NCBI RefSeq assembly: GCF_002075795.1
Contig: NZ_CP020472.1
Location: forward strand, 2,029,001 to 2,093,000
Reading direction: 5' to 3'
Source of the DNA: Shewanella japonica
GTDB taxonomy: Bacteria > Pseudomonadota > Gammaproteobacteria > Enterobacterales > Shewanellaceae
Length of the DNA: 64,000 bases
The position numbers and the translations under genes are program-made. The notes beneath the pieces were generated by a model, which did no database searches, had not been told where the DNA came from, and saw only the letters and a program-made list of their open reading frames with translations. Shown one piece after another: positions 53,864-64,000 of this stretch (position 1 is its first letter; each line of letters opens with the position of its first letter).

Positions 53864-54373
53864 GTGAGCTTGACTAATACACGTAACGTTACCAGTAAAG
53901 TGGATTTCAGCAAGATAAAATCGGTATTGTTTGTCTGTCTAGGTAATATTTGCCGCTCACCCAGCGCTGAAGCGGTGTTTCGTTCGCAGGCCAAATCATT
54001 TTCATTAACGGTAGAAATTGATTCGGCGGGGACAGCTGCATATCATCAAGGCAATCCACCAGATCCTCGCTCTATAGCAGCAGGTGAGAAGAGAGGATTA
54101 GATTTTACCAATATGCAGGCGCGGCAAGTACTCGATAGCGACTTTGAACACTTTGATTTAATACTTGCGGCAGACAAGAATAACCTTAATGACTTACTGA
54201 GGCGTTGTCCTGCTCAATATCAACATAAACTGCAGTTGATATTATCTTTTACTGATACGGAAGGGGAAGCAAGGGAAGTGCCTGATCCTTACTATGGTGG
54301 CGAGCAAGGTTTTGAATTAGTTCTTGATTTGCTTGAAGCGAGTTTAAGTCAGTTGGCAAAGAAAATGTCGTAA
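53864..54373 (+). CDS. Low-molecular-weight protein-tyrosine phosphatase
   Basis: The 169 residues have the catalytic loop CLGNICRSPSAEAVF near residue 26 and the general acid in DPYYGG near the end. The GTG start at 53864 follows GAGGAG by seven bases; an upstream GTG at 53849 lacks a binding site. The family removes phosphate from tyrosine in proteins, sometimes controlling exopolysaccharide kinases; no partner kinase is near. A terminator shared with ylqF follows. Confidence 0.92.
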   Translation: MSLTNTRNVTSKVDFSKIKSVLFVCLGNICRSPSAEAVFRSQAKSFSLTVEIDSAGTAAYHQGNPPDPRSIAAGEKRGLDFTNMQARQVLDSDFEHFDLILAADKNNLNDLLRRCPAQYQHKLQLILSFTDTEGEAREVPDPYYGGEQGFELVLDLLEASLSQLAKKMS

Positions 54374-54390
54374 ACAAAATGTCTTAAAAT

Positions 54391-54419
54391 AAAGGCTTAC
54401 CGAGTGGTAAGCCTTTTTT
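54391..54419. terminator. Bidirectional terminator
   Basis: AAAGGCTTACC (54391-54401) pairs with GGTAAGCCTTT (54406-54416) around GAGT, with T to 54419. It separates the phosphatase and ylqF. Confidence 0.92.
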
Positions 54420-54424
54420 GTTCA

Positions 54425-55369
54425 TTAACCTTGTTGGTGTCGCTTGCCTGAGCGTTTTAGCTTTTCTTGTTCAAGTTTTTGTTGCTTTAACGCCTCTTTT
54501 TCAGCTAATAGTCTAGCGACTTCGGCTTTTTCAACTTCTGCCATTTCAGGCGTTTCTAGTGTTAGTAAACCTGTTTTTCCAGAGCGGAATTCATGCAGTA
54601 ATAATTCAGACGCCTTATGTAAATCGATACGGCCACCAGGTCTAAGTGCACCACGTTTACGGCCAATCGCTTCGAGTAATTCTATATCGGTTTCCGGGAG
54701 CTCGGCGAGCTTGTATCGCTCGCAAATCGCTTTAGGATAAGCTTGTAAGAAATATTCTGCCGCAAACATAGCAACATCTTCGTATTCCATTGCGGTATCT
54801 TTAATAGCACCGGTTACTGCCAAGCGGTAACTACTTGATTCATTGTCAACTTTTGGCCATAAGATGCCTGGCGTGTCTGATAGTACAATGCCATTTTTGA
54901 GATTAATACGTTGCTGACGCTTGGTCACAGCGGGCTCATTACCGGTTTTAGCGATAGTTCTGCCTGCCAGTGTGTTGATAATGGTTGATTTTCCGACGTT
55001 TGGGATCCCCATAATCATCGTACGTATATCTTTTTCTACTTTGTCTCGAGCTGGTACTAATTTACGACAAATATCAGGAATGCTCTTAACTTGCCCTGGT
55101 TGAAGCGTGGTAATGGCTGTTGCTTTAACGCCTTGCTCTTGTTCAAGGTATTCAATCCAGCGAGCAGTGACTTCCGGATCGGCTAAGTCAGATTTATTGA
55201 GTAATTTGATACATGGCTTATCGCCCCTTAACGTTGACACCATAGGGTTTTCGCTACTGTATGGAATACGTGCATCTAAAACCTCGATGACAAGATCGAC
55301 TTGAGGCATTGCCTCTTCAATCTCTTTACGAGCTTTGTGCATGTGTCCTGGGTACCATTGAATTGCCAT
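54425..55369 (-). CDS. ylqF: Ribosome biogenesis GTPase YlqF/RbgA
   Basis: Circularly permuted GTPase needed for late 50S assembly. In the 314 residues the order of GTPase motifs is G4 (LLNKSDLADP), G1 (GIPNVGKSTIINTL), G3 (DTPGILWP), the permuted arrangement. A C-terminal helical domain (ELLEAIGRKRGALRPGGRID) ends in a basic Lys/Gln tail. It starts MAIQWYPGHMHKARKEIEE, which is near-universal for the family. A leader of about 118 bases separates it from the oxygenase gene. Confidence 0.95.
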   Translation of the reverse strand: MAIQWYPGHMHKARKEIEEAMPQVDLVIEVLDARIPYSSENPMVSTLRGDKPCIKLLNKSDLADPEVTARWIEYLEQEQGVKATAITTLQPGQVKSIPDICRKLVPARDKVEKDIRTMIMGIPNVGKSTIINTLAGRTIAKTGNEPAVTKRQQRINLKNGIVLSDTPGILWPKVDNESSSYRLAVTGAIKDTAMEYEDVAMFAAEYFLQAYPKAICERYKLAELPETDIELLEAIGRKRGALRPGGRIDLHKASELLLHEFRSGKTGLLTLETPEMAEVEKAEVARLLAEKEALKQQKLEQEKLKRSGKRHQQG

Positions 55370-55435
55370 GAGTTTGCCTTTTTTAAACCACTACTTACAA
55401 GGGGGGCATATTCTACCTTGTTATGCCTCTAAAAG

Positions 55436-55462
55436 ATAAAAAAAAGCGCCAAAAGACGCTTT
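55436..55462 (-). terminator. Terminator after the 2OG oxygenase gene
   Basis: AAAGCG (55443-55448) pairs with CGCTTT (55457-55462). On the minus strand a T run follows (A run at 55438-55445 on the plus strand). Confidence 0.75.
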
Positions 55463-55487
55463 AAACTGCTTGGAAACGTTAACAAAC

Positions 55488-56327
55488 TTAAATTACACCA
55501 AGTTCTCTTAATCTTTCCATTAAATAACTGTCTGCAGTATAGCGTTCAGAAAGCACAACTTCAGGGTTAGGATGTAAAAATAGTGGCAAAGAGATCCTTG
55601 ATTTAGTTTTATCTGTGCCTTCTGGATTGATCACACGATGCGATGTCGAAGGGTAATAACCACCAGAGGCTTCTTGTAGCATGTCGCCGATATTAATAAT
55701 GATATTACCAAAGTCACTTGGGACATCAATCCAAGTATCGTCCTTGGTTTGAACCTGCAATCCTGGTTCATTCGCTGCTGGTAAGACAGTGATAAGGTTA
55801 ATATCTTCATGGGCTGCTGCTCGGATTGCACCCAGTTCTTCATCACCTAACATTGGTGGATAGTGCAACACTCTTAATAATGTCTTTTGACTATCTTCAA
55901 TCATTTTAGGTAAAGGAATAGAGAAGTGCTTGGCGACGTCCTCAGGCGCATACTGTTCAATCCAGCCGAGTAGTTCAGCGGCGAGCTGATTTGCATGTTT
56001 ATAGTAAGCAAGAATATTCTGTTTTAATGATTCAGGAATACGACCCCAAGGGTATACGTGAAAATATTCTTTGATATCTTTTACTGTATGTCCTTTTGCC
56101 GTTTCAGATATTGATGCTGGGAAAAAGCCATCTTGGGTTTCAGGTTTAAACAGAAAATCCTGTTTTTGTTCTGATTGAAAAAACTCATACCATTCTTTAT
56201 AGATGGTTTCTACGAGCTCTTTGCTAATAGGGTGATTTGATAAAACACCAAATCCGGTCTCACGTAATGACTCAACAAATTGCTTTGCGCAATCTTCTGA
56301 GCGGTAATCAATGGTTTCTAATTTCAT
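55488..56327 (-). CDS. 2-oxoglutarate/Fe(II) oxygenase, isopenicillin N synthase-like
   Basis: The 279 residues have an N-terminal DIOX_N-like region (GFGVLSNHPISKELVETIYK) and a C-terminal jelly roll. Iron ligands are visible: HED in AAHEDINLITVLP, then H in STSHRVINPEG, with the 2OG arginine in RISLPLFLHPNPEVVLSER. The usual HxD...H motif is therefore complete. The substrate is unknown. Its 181-base upstream region separates it from the divergent msrBA. Confidence 0.9.
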   Translation of the reverse strand: MKLETIDYRSEDCAKQFVESLRETGFGVLSNHPISKELVETIYKEWYEFFQSEQKQDFLFKPETQDGFFPASISETAKGHTVKDIKEYFHVYPWGRIPESLKQNILAYYKHANQLAAELLGWIEQYAPEDVAKHFSIPLPKMIEDSQKTLLRVLHYPPMLGDEELGAIRAAAHEDINLITVLPAANEPGLQVQTKDDTWIDVPSDFGNIIINIGDMLQEASGGYYPSTSHRVINPEGTDKTKSRISLPLFLHPNPEVVLSERYTADSYLMERLRELGVI

Positions 56328-56508
56328 ATTTTCTACTTATTGTTTTATTTGACCCATGCTGATTTTAACCTTGGTCACACTTTGTCGCAATTTTTTGAAG
56401 TAAAAACAGGTCTAATAAGTCGAATTAGTGATCTTTATTCGGCATACTGCCATATCTAAAAAATTGCTTTAAAGTATGAAGGTCTAGATTGAAGTTAGGA
56501 CGATGCAA

Positions 56509-57429
56509 ATGAACGAATTAACTGAGTTTGAAAAGTATGTCATTGAGCAAAAAGGAACTGAACGTCCATTTAGTGGAGAGTACGTCAATCATGATGCAGA
56601 AGGCTTGTACTTATGTAAAAAATACTTAAACCCATTATATAAAAGCGAATTTAAATTTAATGCTTACTGTGGATGGCCAGCATTTGATGACGAAATTCAC
56701 GGTGCTATAGATAGAACGCTGGATGCTGATGGTCAACGCACAGAAATTACCTGCCACGAATGCGGTGGCCATCTTGGCCATGTTTTTAAAGGCGAAATGT
56801 TAACGGGTAAAAATACACGTCATTGTGTCAATTCAACTTCGATGGTGTTTAAAAGCAAAGAAGAAATTGAAAATGAACGTTCAGCAAAAGCAAAGTCGAT
56901 GGAGTTAGCAACTTTCGGTGCTGGCTGTTTTTGGTGTATCGAAGCGATATTCCAACGTCTAGACGGTGTTGAATCTGTAATTTCTGGCTATAGCGGCGGT
57001 GGAACTGAAGATGCGCATTACGAAGCGGTCACCAGTGGAACTACTGGCCACGCAGAAGTTGTTCAAGTGACTTATGATCCTAGCGTGATAAGTTATCAAA
57101 CATTACTTGCGGTATTTTTTGCGATTCATGATCCGACGACATTAAATCGCCAAGGCAATGATAAAGGCCCTCAATATCGTTCGGTTATTTTTACTCATGA
57201 TGCCAAACAAGTTGATGCTGCGACTATTGCTATCAGTAAACTGATTCAGCAAGGTATTTGGCCTAAACCTATTGTGACAGAAGTAACAATGTTTGAAGCC
57301 TTTTATCAAGCAGAGAGTTTTCATGAAAATTATTTTGCCAATAATGCAGAGCAGCCGTATTGCCAAATTTTAATTAAGCCTAAGTTCGAACAAGCGATGA
57401 AACAGTTTGAGGCTATATTAAAAAAGTGA
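56509..57429 (+). CDS. msrBA: Peptide methionine sulfoxide reductase MsrB-MsrA fusion
   Basis: Repairs methionine-R- and S-sulfoxides. I take the ATG at 56509, eight bases after TTAGGA; 56503 is too close. MsrB domain (about 1-120) has YCGWPAF, ITCHECGGHLGHVF and the catalytic cysteine in RHCVNSTSM. MsrA domain (about 130-300) has GAGCFWCIEAIF (catalytic cysteine) and GYSGGGTEDAHYEAVTSG. Of the zinc cysteines in MsrB, the CHEC pair is kept, but the first CxxC reads CKKY. No signal peptide, so cytoplasmic. B-before-A order is the less common fusion. Confidence 0.95.
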   Translation: MNELTEFEKYVIEQKGTERPFSGEYVNHDAEGLYLCKKYLNPLYKSEFKFNAYCGWPAFDDEIHGAIDRTLDADGQRTEITCHECGGHLGHVFKGEMLTGKNTRHCVNSTSMVFKSKEEIENERSAKAKSMELATFGAGCFWCIEAIFQRLDGVESVISGYSGGGTEDAHYEAVTSGTTGHAEVVQVTYDPSVISYQTLLAVFFAIHDPTTLNRQGNDKGPQYRSVIFTHDAKQVDAATIAISKLIQQGIWPKPIVTEVTMFEAFYQAESFHENYFANNAEQPYCQILIKPKFEQAMKQFEAILKK

Positions 57430-57471
57430 GTAAAGATGCCAGTTTTTAAGCTATCAATAACGTATTAACAT

Positions 57472-57503
57472 AAAAAAGGCGAACTGAATAGTTCGCCTTT
57501 TTT
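57472..57503. terminator. Bidirectional terminator between msrBA and the SulP gene
   Basis: AAAAAAGGCGAACT (57472-57485) pairs with AGTTCGCCTTTTTT (57490-57503) around GAAT. T or A runs on both sides. Confidence 0.93.
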
Positions 57504-57536
57504 ATGTATAAATTAGCTTTAAATGGCTAACGTATT

Positions 57537-59096
57537 TTATGAGTCAAGTGCATCATCTGCGACTTTGTAGTGTGGATCTTCGATAACATTAATCTCAACT
57601 AAGTCACGTGCTTTATGTAGTAACTCTTTACAGTCAGGGCTTAGATGTCTTAAATGCAGTCGTTTACCCGCAGCAACATAACGTTCTGCCAAGGTATCAA
57701 TAGCATCTAATGCTGAGTGGTCAGCAACACGTGAGTTTTGGAAATCCACAATCACATCTTCAGGATCGCCAGCAGCATCAAATAACTCTAGGAAGTTTGA
57801 AACTGAGCCGAAAAACAGCGGGCCATTCAGTTTATAGACTTTCCAATCGTTAGCATCGGTACTGGTTTCAACGTTGATGTGTTTAGCGTGCTCCCATGCA
57901 AATACAAGTGCAGACACAATAACACCAACAAACACAGCAAAGGCTAAGTCAGTAAATACGGTTACCGTTGTCACTAACACAATAACAAAAGCATCATGCT
58001 TAGGTACTTTACGCATGACTTTAAAACTTGCCCACTCAAACGTGCCTAATACCACGATGAACATTACACCGACCAATGCGGCAAGTGGAATGATTTCGAT
58101 GAACGCAGCACCAAACAGAATAAACGCAAGTAAAGCTAGTGCAGCTGTGATACCAGATAAACGGCCACGACCACCAGAGTTGATGTTAATCATTGATTGA
58201 CCAATCATCGCACAACCGCCCATTGCGCCAAAGAAGCCACTGGTAATGTTACCCACACCTTGACCAACACATTCTTTGTTACCACGACCACGGCTGTTTG
58301 TCATTTCATCGATTACCGTTAAGGTTAGTAACGATTCGATTAAGCCAACTGCCGCTAAAATACAGGCATAAGGTAAAATGATATAAAGGGTTTCTAAGGT
58401 AAACGGCACACTCGGAATTGAGAAGCTTGGTAAGCTGCCAGCAATAGTGGCTTGCTCATCACCACTCATTGTTTTCAAGAAGTCGAGTACATTGCGTGTA
58501 TCTAAGTCTAGTCCAACAACTAATGCGGTTACTGTTAAAATTGCCACCAATGAAGAGGGGATAGCTGTGGTTATTTTTGGTAAAAAATGAATAATTGCCA
58601 TGGTCAAAGCAACTAAGCCAAGCATTATCATTAACGGCTCTTGACCTAGCCATACCATGTTGCCTGCAGCATCTTTAACTTGGAATTGACCAAGTTGTGC
58701 TAAGAAAATCACAATAGCGAGACCATTAACAAATCCGATCATCACTGGGTACGGTACAATACGGATAAATTTACCGAGTTTAAATATACCTGCAGATATT
58801 TGAATTATCCCCGCCAGCACGACCGCCGCAAATAGGTATTGAACGCCATGTTCAACAACTAGTGATACCATGACAACAGCCATTGCACCGGTTGCACCAG
58901 AAATCATTCCTGGACGACCACCAATTACAGCAGTGATTAACCCCATAATAAAGGCTGCGTATAAACCTACCATAGGTTCAACTTGTGCGACGAATGCAAA
59001 AGCAACAGCTTCTGGAATAAGCGCAAGAGCAACAGTTAAACCAGATAGAATATCTGCTTTGCTACTGCTGGTTTTATGACGTAGTAGATCGAACAT
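57537..59096 (-). CDS. SulP-family anion transporter with STAS domain
   Basis: Inner-membrane carrier of 519 residues with about ten to twelve helices. Sulfate-transporter motifs are [40 protein letters not shown] and [20 protein letters not shown]. The C-terminal STAS domain (about 405-500) contains [20 protein letters not shown]. Such marine proteins carry bicarbonate, sulfate or other dicarboxylates; the substrate is not readable. The gene is alone, with a terminator. Confidence 0.9.
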   Translation of the reverse strand: MFDLLRHKTSSSKADILSGLTVALALIPEAVAFAFVAQVEPMVGLYAAFIMGLITAVIGGRPGMISGATGAMAVVMVSLVVEHGVQYLFAAVVLAGIIQISAGIFKLGKFIRIVPYPVMIGFVNGLAIVIFLAQLGQFQVKDAAGNMVWLGQEPLMIMLGLVALTMAIIHFLPKITTAIPSSLVAILTVTALVVGLDLDTRNVLDFLKTMSGDEQATIAGSLPSFSIPSVPFTLETLYIILPYACILAAVGLIESLLTLTVIDEMTNSRGRGNKECVGQGVGNITSGFFGAMGGCAMIGQSMININSGGRGRLSGITAALALLAFILFGAAFIEIIPLAALVGVMFIVVLGTFEWASFKVMRKVPKHDAFVIVLVTTVTVFTDLAFAVFVGVIVSALVFAWEHAKHINVETSTDANDWKVYKLNGPLFFGSVSNFLELFDAAGDPEDVIVDFQNSRVADHSALDAIDTLAERYVAAGKRLHLRHLSPDCKELLHKARDLVEINVIEDPHYKVADDALDS

Positions 59097-59228
59097 TTAG
59101 CCTCTGAAAACAATTGAAGTGTTTGAAAATTAAAGTGTGCGTATGTTAACAAAATTTAATGCTTCACTAAACCTGAATTTAAGCTTAATTCAGTTTAATT
59201 ACTATATTTGACCAACGTAGACTCAAAA

Positions 59229-59256
59229 AAAAACCACGCTATTTAGCGTGGTTTTT
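59229..59256 (-). terminator. Terminator downstream of rne
   Basis: AAAAACCACGCT (59229-59240) pairs with AGCGTGGTTTTT (59245-59256) around ATTT. The A run at 59225-59230 gives the minus strand a T tract. Confidence 0.92.
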
Positions 59257-59287
59257 AAGGAGCCTATATTAGGCTCAGTATTTGAGT

Positions 59288-62200
59288 TTATGCTTTAGTG
59301 GTATCAGAAGATGCACTGTTAGCTACTTTTGATTTTACCGTTTCAGCATCAGGTTGTGATTTTTGGTATTCACGACCTTTTGGTACAGCTTGCTGCTGAC
59401 GCACTTCAGATACAGGTTTAGTTGTTTCTGACATTACCATTGAACCAAAGCGACTAGCAGCAGTTTTTTTAGCTGGTGCATCAGTTTTCGCTTCTGTTTT
59501 AGTTTCGGTAGCAACTGGTGCGGTAACCACTTTACGTTCGATTGCAGCAGGCTTAGCCATTGGTGCTGATGCAATTGAATTATCTTTAGTTACTGTTTCA
59601 GCTTTTACTGGTTCAGTTTTTACAGTCTCAGCTTTTGCAGGCTCAGCCTTAACTTCAACCTTAGCTTCAACTTCAACATTAGCTTCAACTTCGGTAGGTT
59701 TAACTGCATTGTTTGATGTTTCAGCTTGCGGTGCTGTTTCGATAACGTCTGCAGTTTCAGCTACAGGTGCTTCGACTGGCACTTCAACTTCACTAGCTGA
59801 TTCAACAGGCGTCTCAACCTTTTCTGAAGCCTCGACAACTTTTTGAGTGTCAGTTGACGTTTCTTCTTGCGTAACTTCAACTTTATCGTCAGTCACAGCT
59901 GGTGTTTCAGTTTCTACAGTTTGAGAAGTAGGAGCTTCAACAGCAGGAGCTGGCTCTGTAGTGACTTCTACTGCAGCTTGTTCAGCATCAAGTTGCTTTT
60001 CTAGTTCATCTACAGGCGTAAATACGGCTGCAGAAGGTGCTGTTTCATCTTCATCACGGCGACGACGTTGTCCAGCTGCACGAAGATGGCGTGGGCTACG
60101 ACGGCTGCGACGTTGACCTTGTTTCTCTTCGTTGTCTTCTGAGGTTGCTTCATCTGAAGCGTCCGATGATTCAACTTTAGCAGGAGCAGTTGCTTCAGAG
60201 GCTGCATTATTTGTTGCAGCTACAACGTCAGTTGTTTCAACAACAGTTTCAGCTTTTGGCTCAACCTTAGTTTCAACAGTGGTTTCAGTTGGAACTTCTG
60301 CGCTGGCTTCAACTTTAGATACCGTGGCATCTAATGAGGGTTTAGCAGCTACAGATTCAGCATTCGCTTCAGTTTCAACTTTCGCCTTGTTGTCTTTCCT
60401 TGGGCGACGAGTGCGTGTTGGTTTAGCTGATTGCTCCGCATTTGGCTTTGCAGTTACGTCAGCAGATTTAGCATTTTCAGCTACTTCAACTTCATTTAGT
60501 TTTGCTTCACTTTGTTCGTTCTCGATACGAACTTTACGACGCATATTACGACGTTGACGACGCTCTCTTGCAGCTTCTTGCTTAGGAGACTTCTCTCCTT
60601 CTGGGCGAGACTTATCTGCAGGCTTGTTAGCCTTGTTACGTTGGTCGTTTTTAGACTGACGTTTTTCTTGTTGCTCTTTATTTGCAACATCTCTGTCAGC
60701 CTTCTTATTACGGCCTTTGTTGTCTCTGCCTTTGTTGTCAGCATCATTACGATTATCACTGCGGTTATCGTTACGGTTGCGACGGTTGTCATTTCGGCGA
60801 GAGTCATTACGACGGTTACGGCGATTATTTTGACCTTCTTTGCGATTCTTATCAGACTGCTTCGATTCTTTCTTAGCAGGTTCATCTGATGAGAATAGCT
60901 TGCTGATAGCAGAAACCATTTTAGCGAAGAAACCAGGCTCTGACGGCGCTGATTCCGTTGCTTTTGGTTTTGCTTCGACAGCAGGTTTTGCTGCAGCTTT
61001 CGGCGTACCGAAACCTTTAATCGCAGGTTGAGGCGCTTCAGTACGTTCAAGTTTGCGTGGCTCGTATAATTTAGCTTCAGGCTTTTCTACACGCTTGTAG
61101 CTTGATTCAACGACTTCATCGTCGCTTCTTAAACGAGATACACGGTAGTCAGGTGTTGTCATGTGAGAATCAGGAATGACATACACTTCAACATTGTGAC
61201 GTTCTTCTGTAATGCGAATTGCTTTACGTTTTTCATTTAATAAGAACGCAGCAACATCAACAGGAACAACAGCTTCAATTTGAGACGTGTTCTCTTTAAT
61301 GGCTTCTTCTTCCATTAAACGAAGAATAGAAAGCGCTAATGACTCAGTACTACGAATTGTACCTTGGCCATGACAGCGGGGACATAAATGCGCTGCTGAT
61401 TCGCCAAGAGAAGGGCGTAGGCGTTGACGAGACATTTCCATTAAGCCAAAACGTGAAATACGGCCAAGCTGAACACGAGCACGGTCTAAATGAACCGCAT
61501 CACGCATTCTATTCTCAACTTCACGTTGGTGTCTAACTGGCGTCATATCAATGAAGTCGATGACGACTAAACCACCTAAATCACGTAAACGTAACTGACG
61601 CGCAATTTCGTCTGCCGCTTCTAAGTTGGTGTTTAACGCTGTTTCTTCGATATCGCCGCCTTTTGTTGCACGGGCTGAGTTGATATCGATTGAAGTTAGT
61701 GCTTCCGTTGGGTCAATTACGATTGAACCACCAGAAGGCAAGCGCACTTCACGTTGGAATGCGGACTCAATTTGAGATTCGATTTGGAAGTGTGTGAACA
61801 ATGGTACTTCAGACTCGTAACGCTTAACACGTTCAACGAAATCAGGGCGTACTAAACCAATATGCTGTTTTGCTTCTTCATAGATACGTGGATGGTCAAT
61901 TAGTATTTCGCCCACATCACGACGTAAGTAATCACGGATTGCACGAACAATCACGTTACTTTCTTGATGAATCAAAAATGGCGCAGGTTTACTCTGAGCT
62001 GCTTCTTGAATTGCTTCCCAGTGGTGTTGTAAAACTTTTAAGTCCCACTTTAATTCAGCAGCATCTTTACCAACACCAGCAGTACGTACAATCAGACCCA
62101 TACCATTTGGTACAGTTAACTCTGACATAGCCGCTTTAAGCTCAGTACGCTCATCACCTTCGATACGACGCGAAATGCCGCCAGCACGAGGATTATTTGG

Positions 62201-62590
62201 CATCAGAACTAAATAAGAGCCAGCAAGAGAGATAAACGTTGTTAAGGCAGCGCCTTTATTACCACGTTCTTCTTTATCGATTTGAACGATAACTTCTTGG
62301 CCTTCAGATACCACTTCTTTGATATTTGGGCGGCCTTGGAAAGAGTATCCTTTAGGGAAGTATTCGCGAGCGATTTCTTTTAATGGAAGGAAACCGTGAC
62401 GGTCAGCGCCGTAATCAACAAACGCAGCTTCTAATGAAGGTTCTACGCGAGTAATGGTGCCTTTATAGATATTTGATTTTTTTTGTTCATGGCCTGGGCT
62501 TTCGATATCCAGATCATACAATTGTTGCCCATCTACTAGGGCAACACGCAACTCTTCCGATTGAGTTGCATTAATTAACATACGTTTCAT
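59288..62590 (-). CDS. rne: Ribonuclease E
   Basis: Endonuclease and degradosome scaffold, 1100 residues, at the inner face of the membrane. The start [21 protein letters not shown] is almost identical to E. coli. The S1 domain (about 35-125) carries [20 protein letters not shown]. The DNase I-like domain has IDFIDMTP with metal-binding D residues. Zn-link CPRCHGQG is near 404. The C-terminal half is disordered, with arginine-rich segments and acidic alanine/glutamate/valine/threonine repeats. Length is near the E. coli 1061. A long structured leader is consistent with autoregulation. Confidence 0.98.
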   Translation of the reverse strand: MKRMLINATQSEELRVALVDGQQLYDLDIESPGHEQKKSNIYKGTITRVEPSLEAAFVDYGADRHGFLPLKEIAREYFPKGYSFQGRPNIKEVVSEGQEVIVQIDKEERGNKGAALTTFISLAGSYLVLMPNNPRAGGISRRIEGDERTELKAAMSELTVPNGMGLIVRTAGVGKDAAELKWDLKVLQHHWEAIQEAAQSKPAPFLIHQESNVIVRAIRDYLRRDVGEILIDHPRIYEEAKQHIGLVRPDFVERVKRYESEVPLFTHFQIESQIESAFQREVRLPSGGSIVIDPTEALTSIDINSARATKGGDIEETALNTNLEAADEIARQLRLRDLGGLVVIDFIDMTPVRHQREVENRMRDAVHLDRARVQLGRISRFGLMEMSRQRLRPSLGESAAHLCPRCHGQGTIRSTESLALSILRLMEEEAIKENTSQIEAVVPVDVAAFLLNEKRKAIRITEERHNVEVYVIPDSHMTTPDYRVSRLRSDDEVVESSYKRVEKPEAKLYEPRKLERTEAPQPAIKGFGTPKAAAKPAVEAKPKATESAPSEPGFFAKMVSAISKLFSSDEPAKKESKQSDKNRKEGQNNRRNRRNDSRRNDNRRNRNDNRSDNRNDADNKGRDNKGRNKKADRDVANKEQQEKRQSKNDQRNKANKPADKSRPEGEKSPKQEAARERRQRRNMRRKVRIENEQSEAKLNEVEVAENAKSADVTAKPNAEQSAKPTRTRRPRKDNKAKVETEANAESVAAKPSLDATVSKVEASAEVPTETTVETKVEPKAETVVETTDVVAATNNAASEATAPAKVESSDASDEATSEDNEEKQGQRRSRRSPRHLRAAGQRRRRDEDETAPSAAVFTPVDELEKQLDAEQAAVEVTTEPAPAVEAPTSQTVETETPAVTDDKVEVTQEETSTDTQKVVEASEKVETPVESASEVEVPVEAPVAETADVIETAPQAETSNNAVKPTEVEANVEVEAKVEVKAEPAKAETVKTEPVKAETVTKDNSIASAPMAKPAAIERKVVTAPVATETKTEAKTDAPAKKTAASRFGSMVMSETTKPVSEVRQQQAVPKGREYQKSQPDAETVKSKVANSASSDTTKA

Positions 62591-63195
62591 GATGACTTAA
62601 TTCTTCTAATAAGGTCATCAAACGTCGAGATTTCGTTGCATTACGGGCCTAAAATTGTTGTTCACTAAGCCTCACGGCTGGTTTTTAGGCAAGTTAGGGG
62701 CGCATTGCTGTAAGACGCATTCGCTGCGTGTCGCGACCTATTTATGGCTTATTTTTTAATAATTACAAAAACAAGGAATTCGTTGTTAATCGCCAACAAA
62801 CCCCATAAATTTAAATTTCTTTTCCGGTAATGCCCAAGACGAATCTGTCTGTTTGATAACAAGCTAAAATTTGTTCGAATAGGGGGGCGTAGGTTTTCAG
62901 GAAAACTTAGTAAATAATGATTAAGCAGACGGTTTAACTGTAAAAACGATACTAATCGAATTGTGATGTTTACAATTTGCAAATCAATGACTTGCTACCT
63001 GTCGTGCTCATGAATTCTACTGAAAAAACACCGTAATGATTTGAGCTTGTGAACAATTTATTCACTGTTTATCCTCAATCACAGCGCAAATATAGCAATA
63101 AACAATTTATACAGCAATAAAAACCACACATTCTTATTGTCCCATCCAAGCAAAACTTAGGGTACAATGTGCCTCGTAATTACTATAGGCGCATC
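62591..63195. promoter_or_regulatory. rne-rluC divergent region with structured rne leader
   Basis: On the minus strand: GCCTAAAA (62690-62683) and TTTTAGGC (62654-62647) form an outer stem enclosing AGCC-GTG-AGGCT; ACGCA...TGCGT (62729-62715) is a smaller hairpin; GATGAC/GTCATC with extension pairs just before the rne ATG. This long leader resembles the regulatory 5' UTR through which RNase E limits its own mRNA in enterobacteria (rne5); identity of details is not checked. On the plus strand TACAAT at 63163-63168 could be the rluC -10, with TTGTCC 20 bases upstream. A 77-codon frame at 62749-62982 on the minus strand is rejected. Confidence 0.55.
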
Positions 63196-64000
63196 ATGAA
63201 TACAGAAACTCCCACGAAAGTTCAGTTGGTCACCATTGATGAAGATCATTTTGAGCAACGCATTGATAATTTTTTACTCACCAAACTTAAAGGTGTCCCT
63301 AAAAGCATGATTTATCGTATTGTGCGAAAGGGCGAGGTTAGAGTTAACAAAAAACGCATTAAACCTGAGTACAAATTACAAATTGATGATGTGGTTCGTA
63401 TTCCACCAGTCAGAATGGCTGAGAAAGATTACCGAACAGCGCCGTCACCTAAATTATCTAAAGTGACTCAGCTAGAACAGCGTATTATTCATGAAGATAA
63501 TCACTTAATCGTATTAAATAAGCCGGCTGGGATTGCAGTTCACGGTGGCAGTGGTGTGGATTTTGGTGTGATTGAGGGCTTACGCTCTTTGCGTCCACAG
63601 CAAAAGTTTTTAGAACTAGTACATCGTCTGGATAAAGATACCTCAGGGGTTCTCCTCATCGCTAAAAAGCGAAGTGCATTAAAGCATTTGCATGATCAGT
63701 TACGTAAAAAAACCATGCAAAAAGATTATTTGGCGTTGGTGCGTGGTGATTGGCAAGCGAAAGATAAAATCGTTAAAGCGCCGCTGTTAAAAATTACTCT
63801 TAAGTCTGGTGAACGCATTGTTCGTGTGAATCAAGAGGGTAAGCCTTCTGAAACTCGTTACAAAATCATGCAGCGTTATCAAGGTTGTACCCTTGTAAAG
63901 GCAAGCCCTGTCACTGGCCGTACTCATCAAATCCGTGTTCATTGTCAATTTGCGGGCCATGCTATCGCTTGTGATGATAAATATAGCGAACAAAAATTTG
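63196..64000 (+). CDS. rluC: 23S rRNA pseudouridine synthase RluC (3' end outside window)
   Basis: Makes pseudouridine at positions 955, 2504 and 2580 of 23S rRNA in E. coli. The visible 268 residues contain an S4 domain ([32 protein letters not shown]), then the catalytic motif [18 protein letters not shown] with the active aspartate, [19 protein letters not shown], and [20 protein letters not shown]. The ATG at 63196 opens the frame, which continues past the right edge. Divergent pairing with rne is conserved in gammaproteobacteria. Confidence 0.96.
   Translation, partial: MNTETPTKVQLVTIDEDHFEQRIDNFLLTKLKGVPKSMIYRIVRKGEVRVNKKRIKPEYKLQIDDVVRIPPVRMAEKDYRTAPSPKLSKVTQLEQRIIHEDNHLIVLNKPAGIAVHGGSGVDFGVIEGLRSLRPQQKFLELVHRLDKDTSGVLLIAKKRSALKHLHDQLRKKTMQKDYLALVRGDWQAKDKIVKAPLLKITLKSGERIVRVNQEGKPSETRYKIMQRYQGCTLVKASPVTGRTHQIRVHCQFAGHAIACDDKYSEQKF

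Noticed and set aside
60132..61050. Several frames, on both strands, over the C-terminal half of rne
   Set aside because: They arise from the low-complexity repetitive coding of the RNase E tail (Arg-, Glu- and Ala-rich); none has a binding site.
62749..62982. 77-residue minus-strand frame upstream of rne
   Set aside because: It lies inside the structured rne leader, has no binding site and no family features.

Overview
The window reads as a chromosomal segment of a marine gammaproteobacterium, most probably a Shewanella. This rests on AT-rich coding sequence, an rne/rluC divergent pair at the right end, a marine-type sortase cassette, a csgBA-DEFG curli cluster in one orientation, and a TPP-riboswitch-controlled TonB receptor. 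I see no tRNA, rRNA, insertion sequence, integrase, prophage or CRISPR array. Genus assignment is inference; no search was possible.

Left end (1-12.3 kb): assimilatory nitrate reduction. A nitrate reductase cut by the window edge (nasA) is followed by cobA (siroheme synthesis), a TrpD2/YbiB-like protein and an ANTAR antiterminator (NasT/NasR type). A leader with a sigma-54-like promoter, two hairpins with identical AATGGC hexaloops and an intrinsic terminator then precedes nirB-nirD, a nitrate/nitrite transporter and a PP2C phosphatase-Ser/Thr kinase fusion. The pathway is nitrate uptake, nitrite, then ammonium, with siroheme supplied by CobA and transcription gated by the ANTAR protein.

12.3-17.6 kb: a complete curli (functional amyloid) cluster, csgB, csgA, csgD, csgE, csgF, csgG, all on the plus strand. 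The major subunit is several times the length of E. coli CsgA. 17.6-21.5 kb: an M61 peptidase with a PDZ domain, hinT, a tandem hotdog thioesterase and a YcfL-like lipoprotein.

21.7-26.2 kb: thiamine acquisition. A TPP riboswitch feeds a hairpin that hides the ribosome binding site of a TonB receptor. Downstream lie a small YkoF-domain protein, PnuT and an APH-fold kinase. 26.2-37.4 kb holds mixed housekeeping and stress genes: DUF6279 lipoprotein, DoxX, nitroreductase, glutathione S-transferase, trhO, ppk-ppx, YegD-like Hsp70, creA and a zinc-ribbon protein.

37.9-40.3 kb: a two-gene minus-strand unit, a DUF1611 (DgcN-like) protein translationally coupled to an alanine/ornithine-racemase-like enzyme, with a leader whose hairpins appear mutually exclusive and hide the ribosome binding site. 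I consider this the least described system here. metC follows.

41.7-48.8 kb: the proteobacterial dedicated sortase system. The pdsR-pdsS two-component pair diverges from pdsO, a VIT/VWA sortase target ending in an LPQTA signal, and the sortase. Four helically phased TTGCCA repeats lie between them. 48.8-64 kb: a GGDEF cyclase, an outer-membrane barrel protein, hdfR, dgkA, an exported ATP-dependent DNA ligase, a low-molecular-weight phosphatase, ylqF, a 2OG-Fe(II) oxygenase, msrBA, a SulP transporter, rne with a long structured leader, and rluC cut by the right edge.
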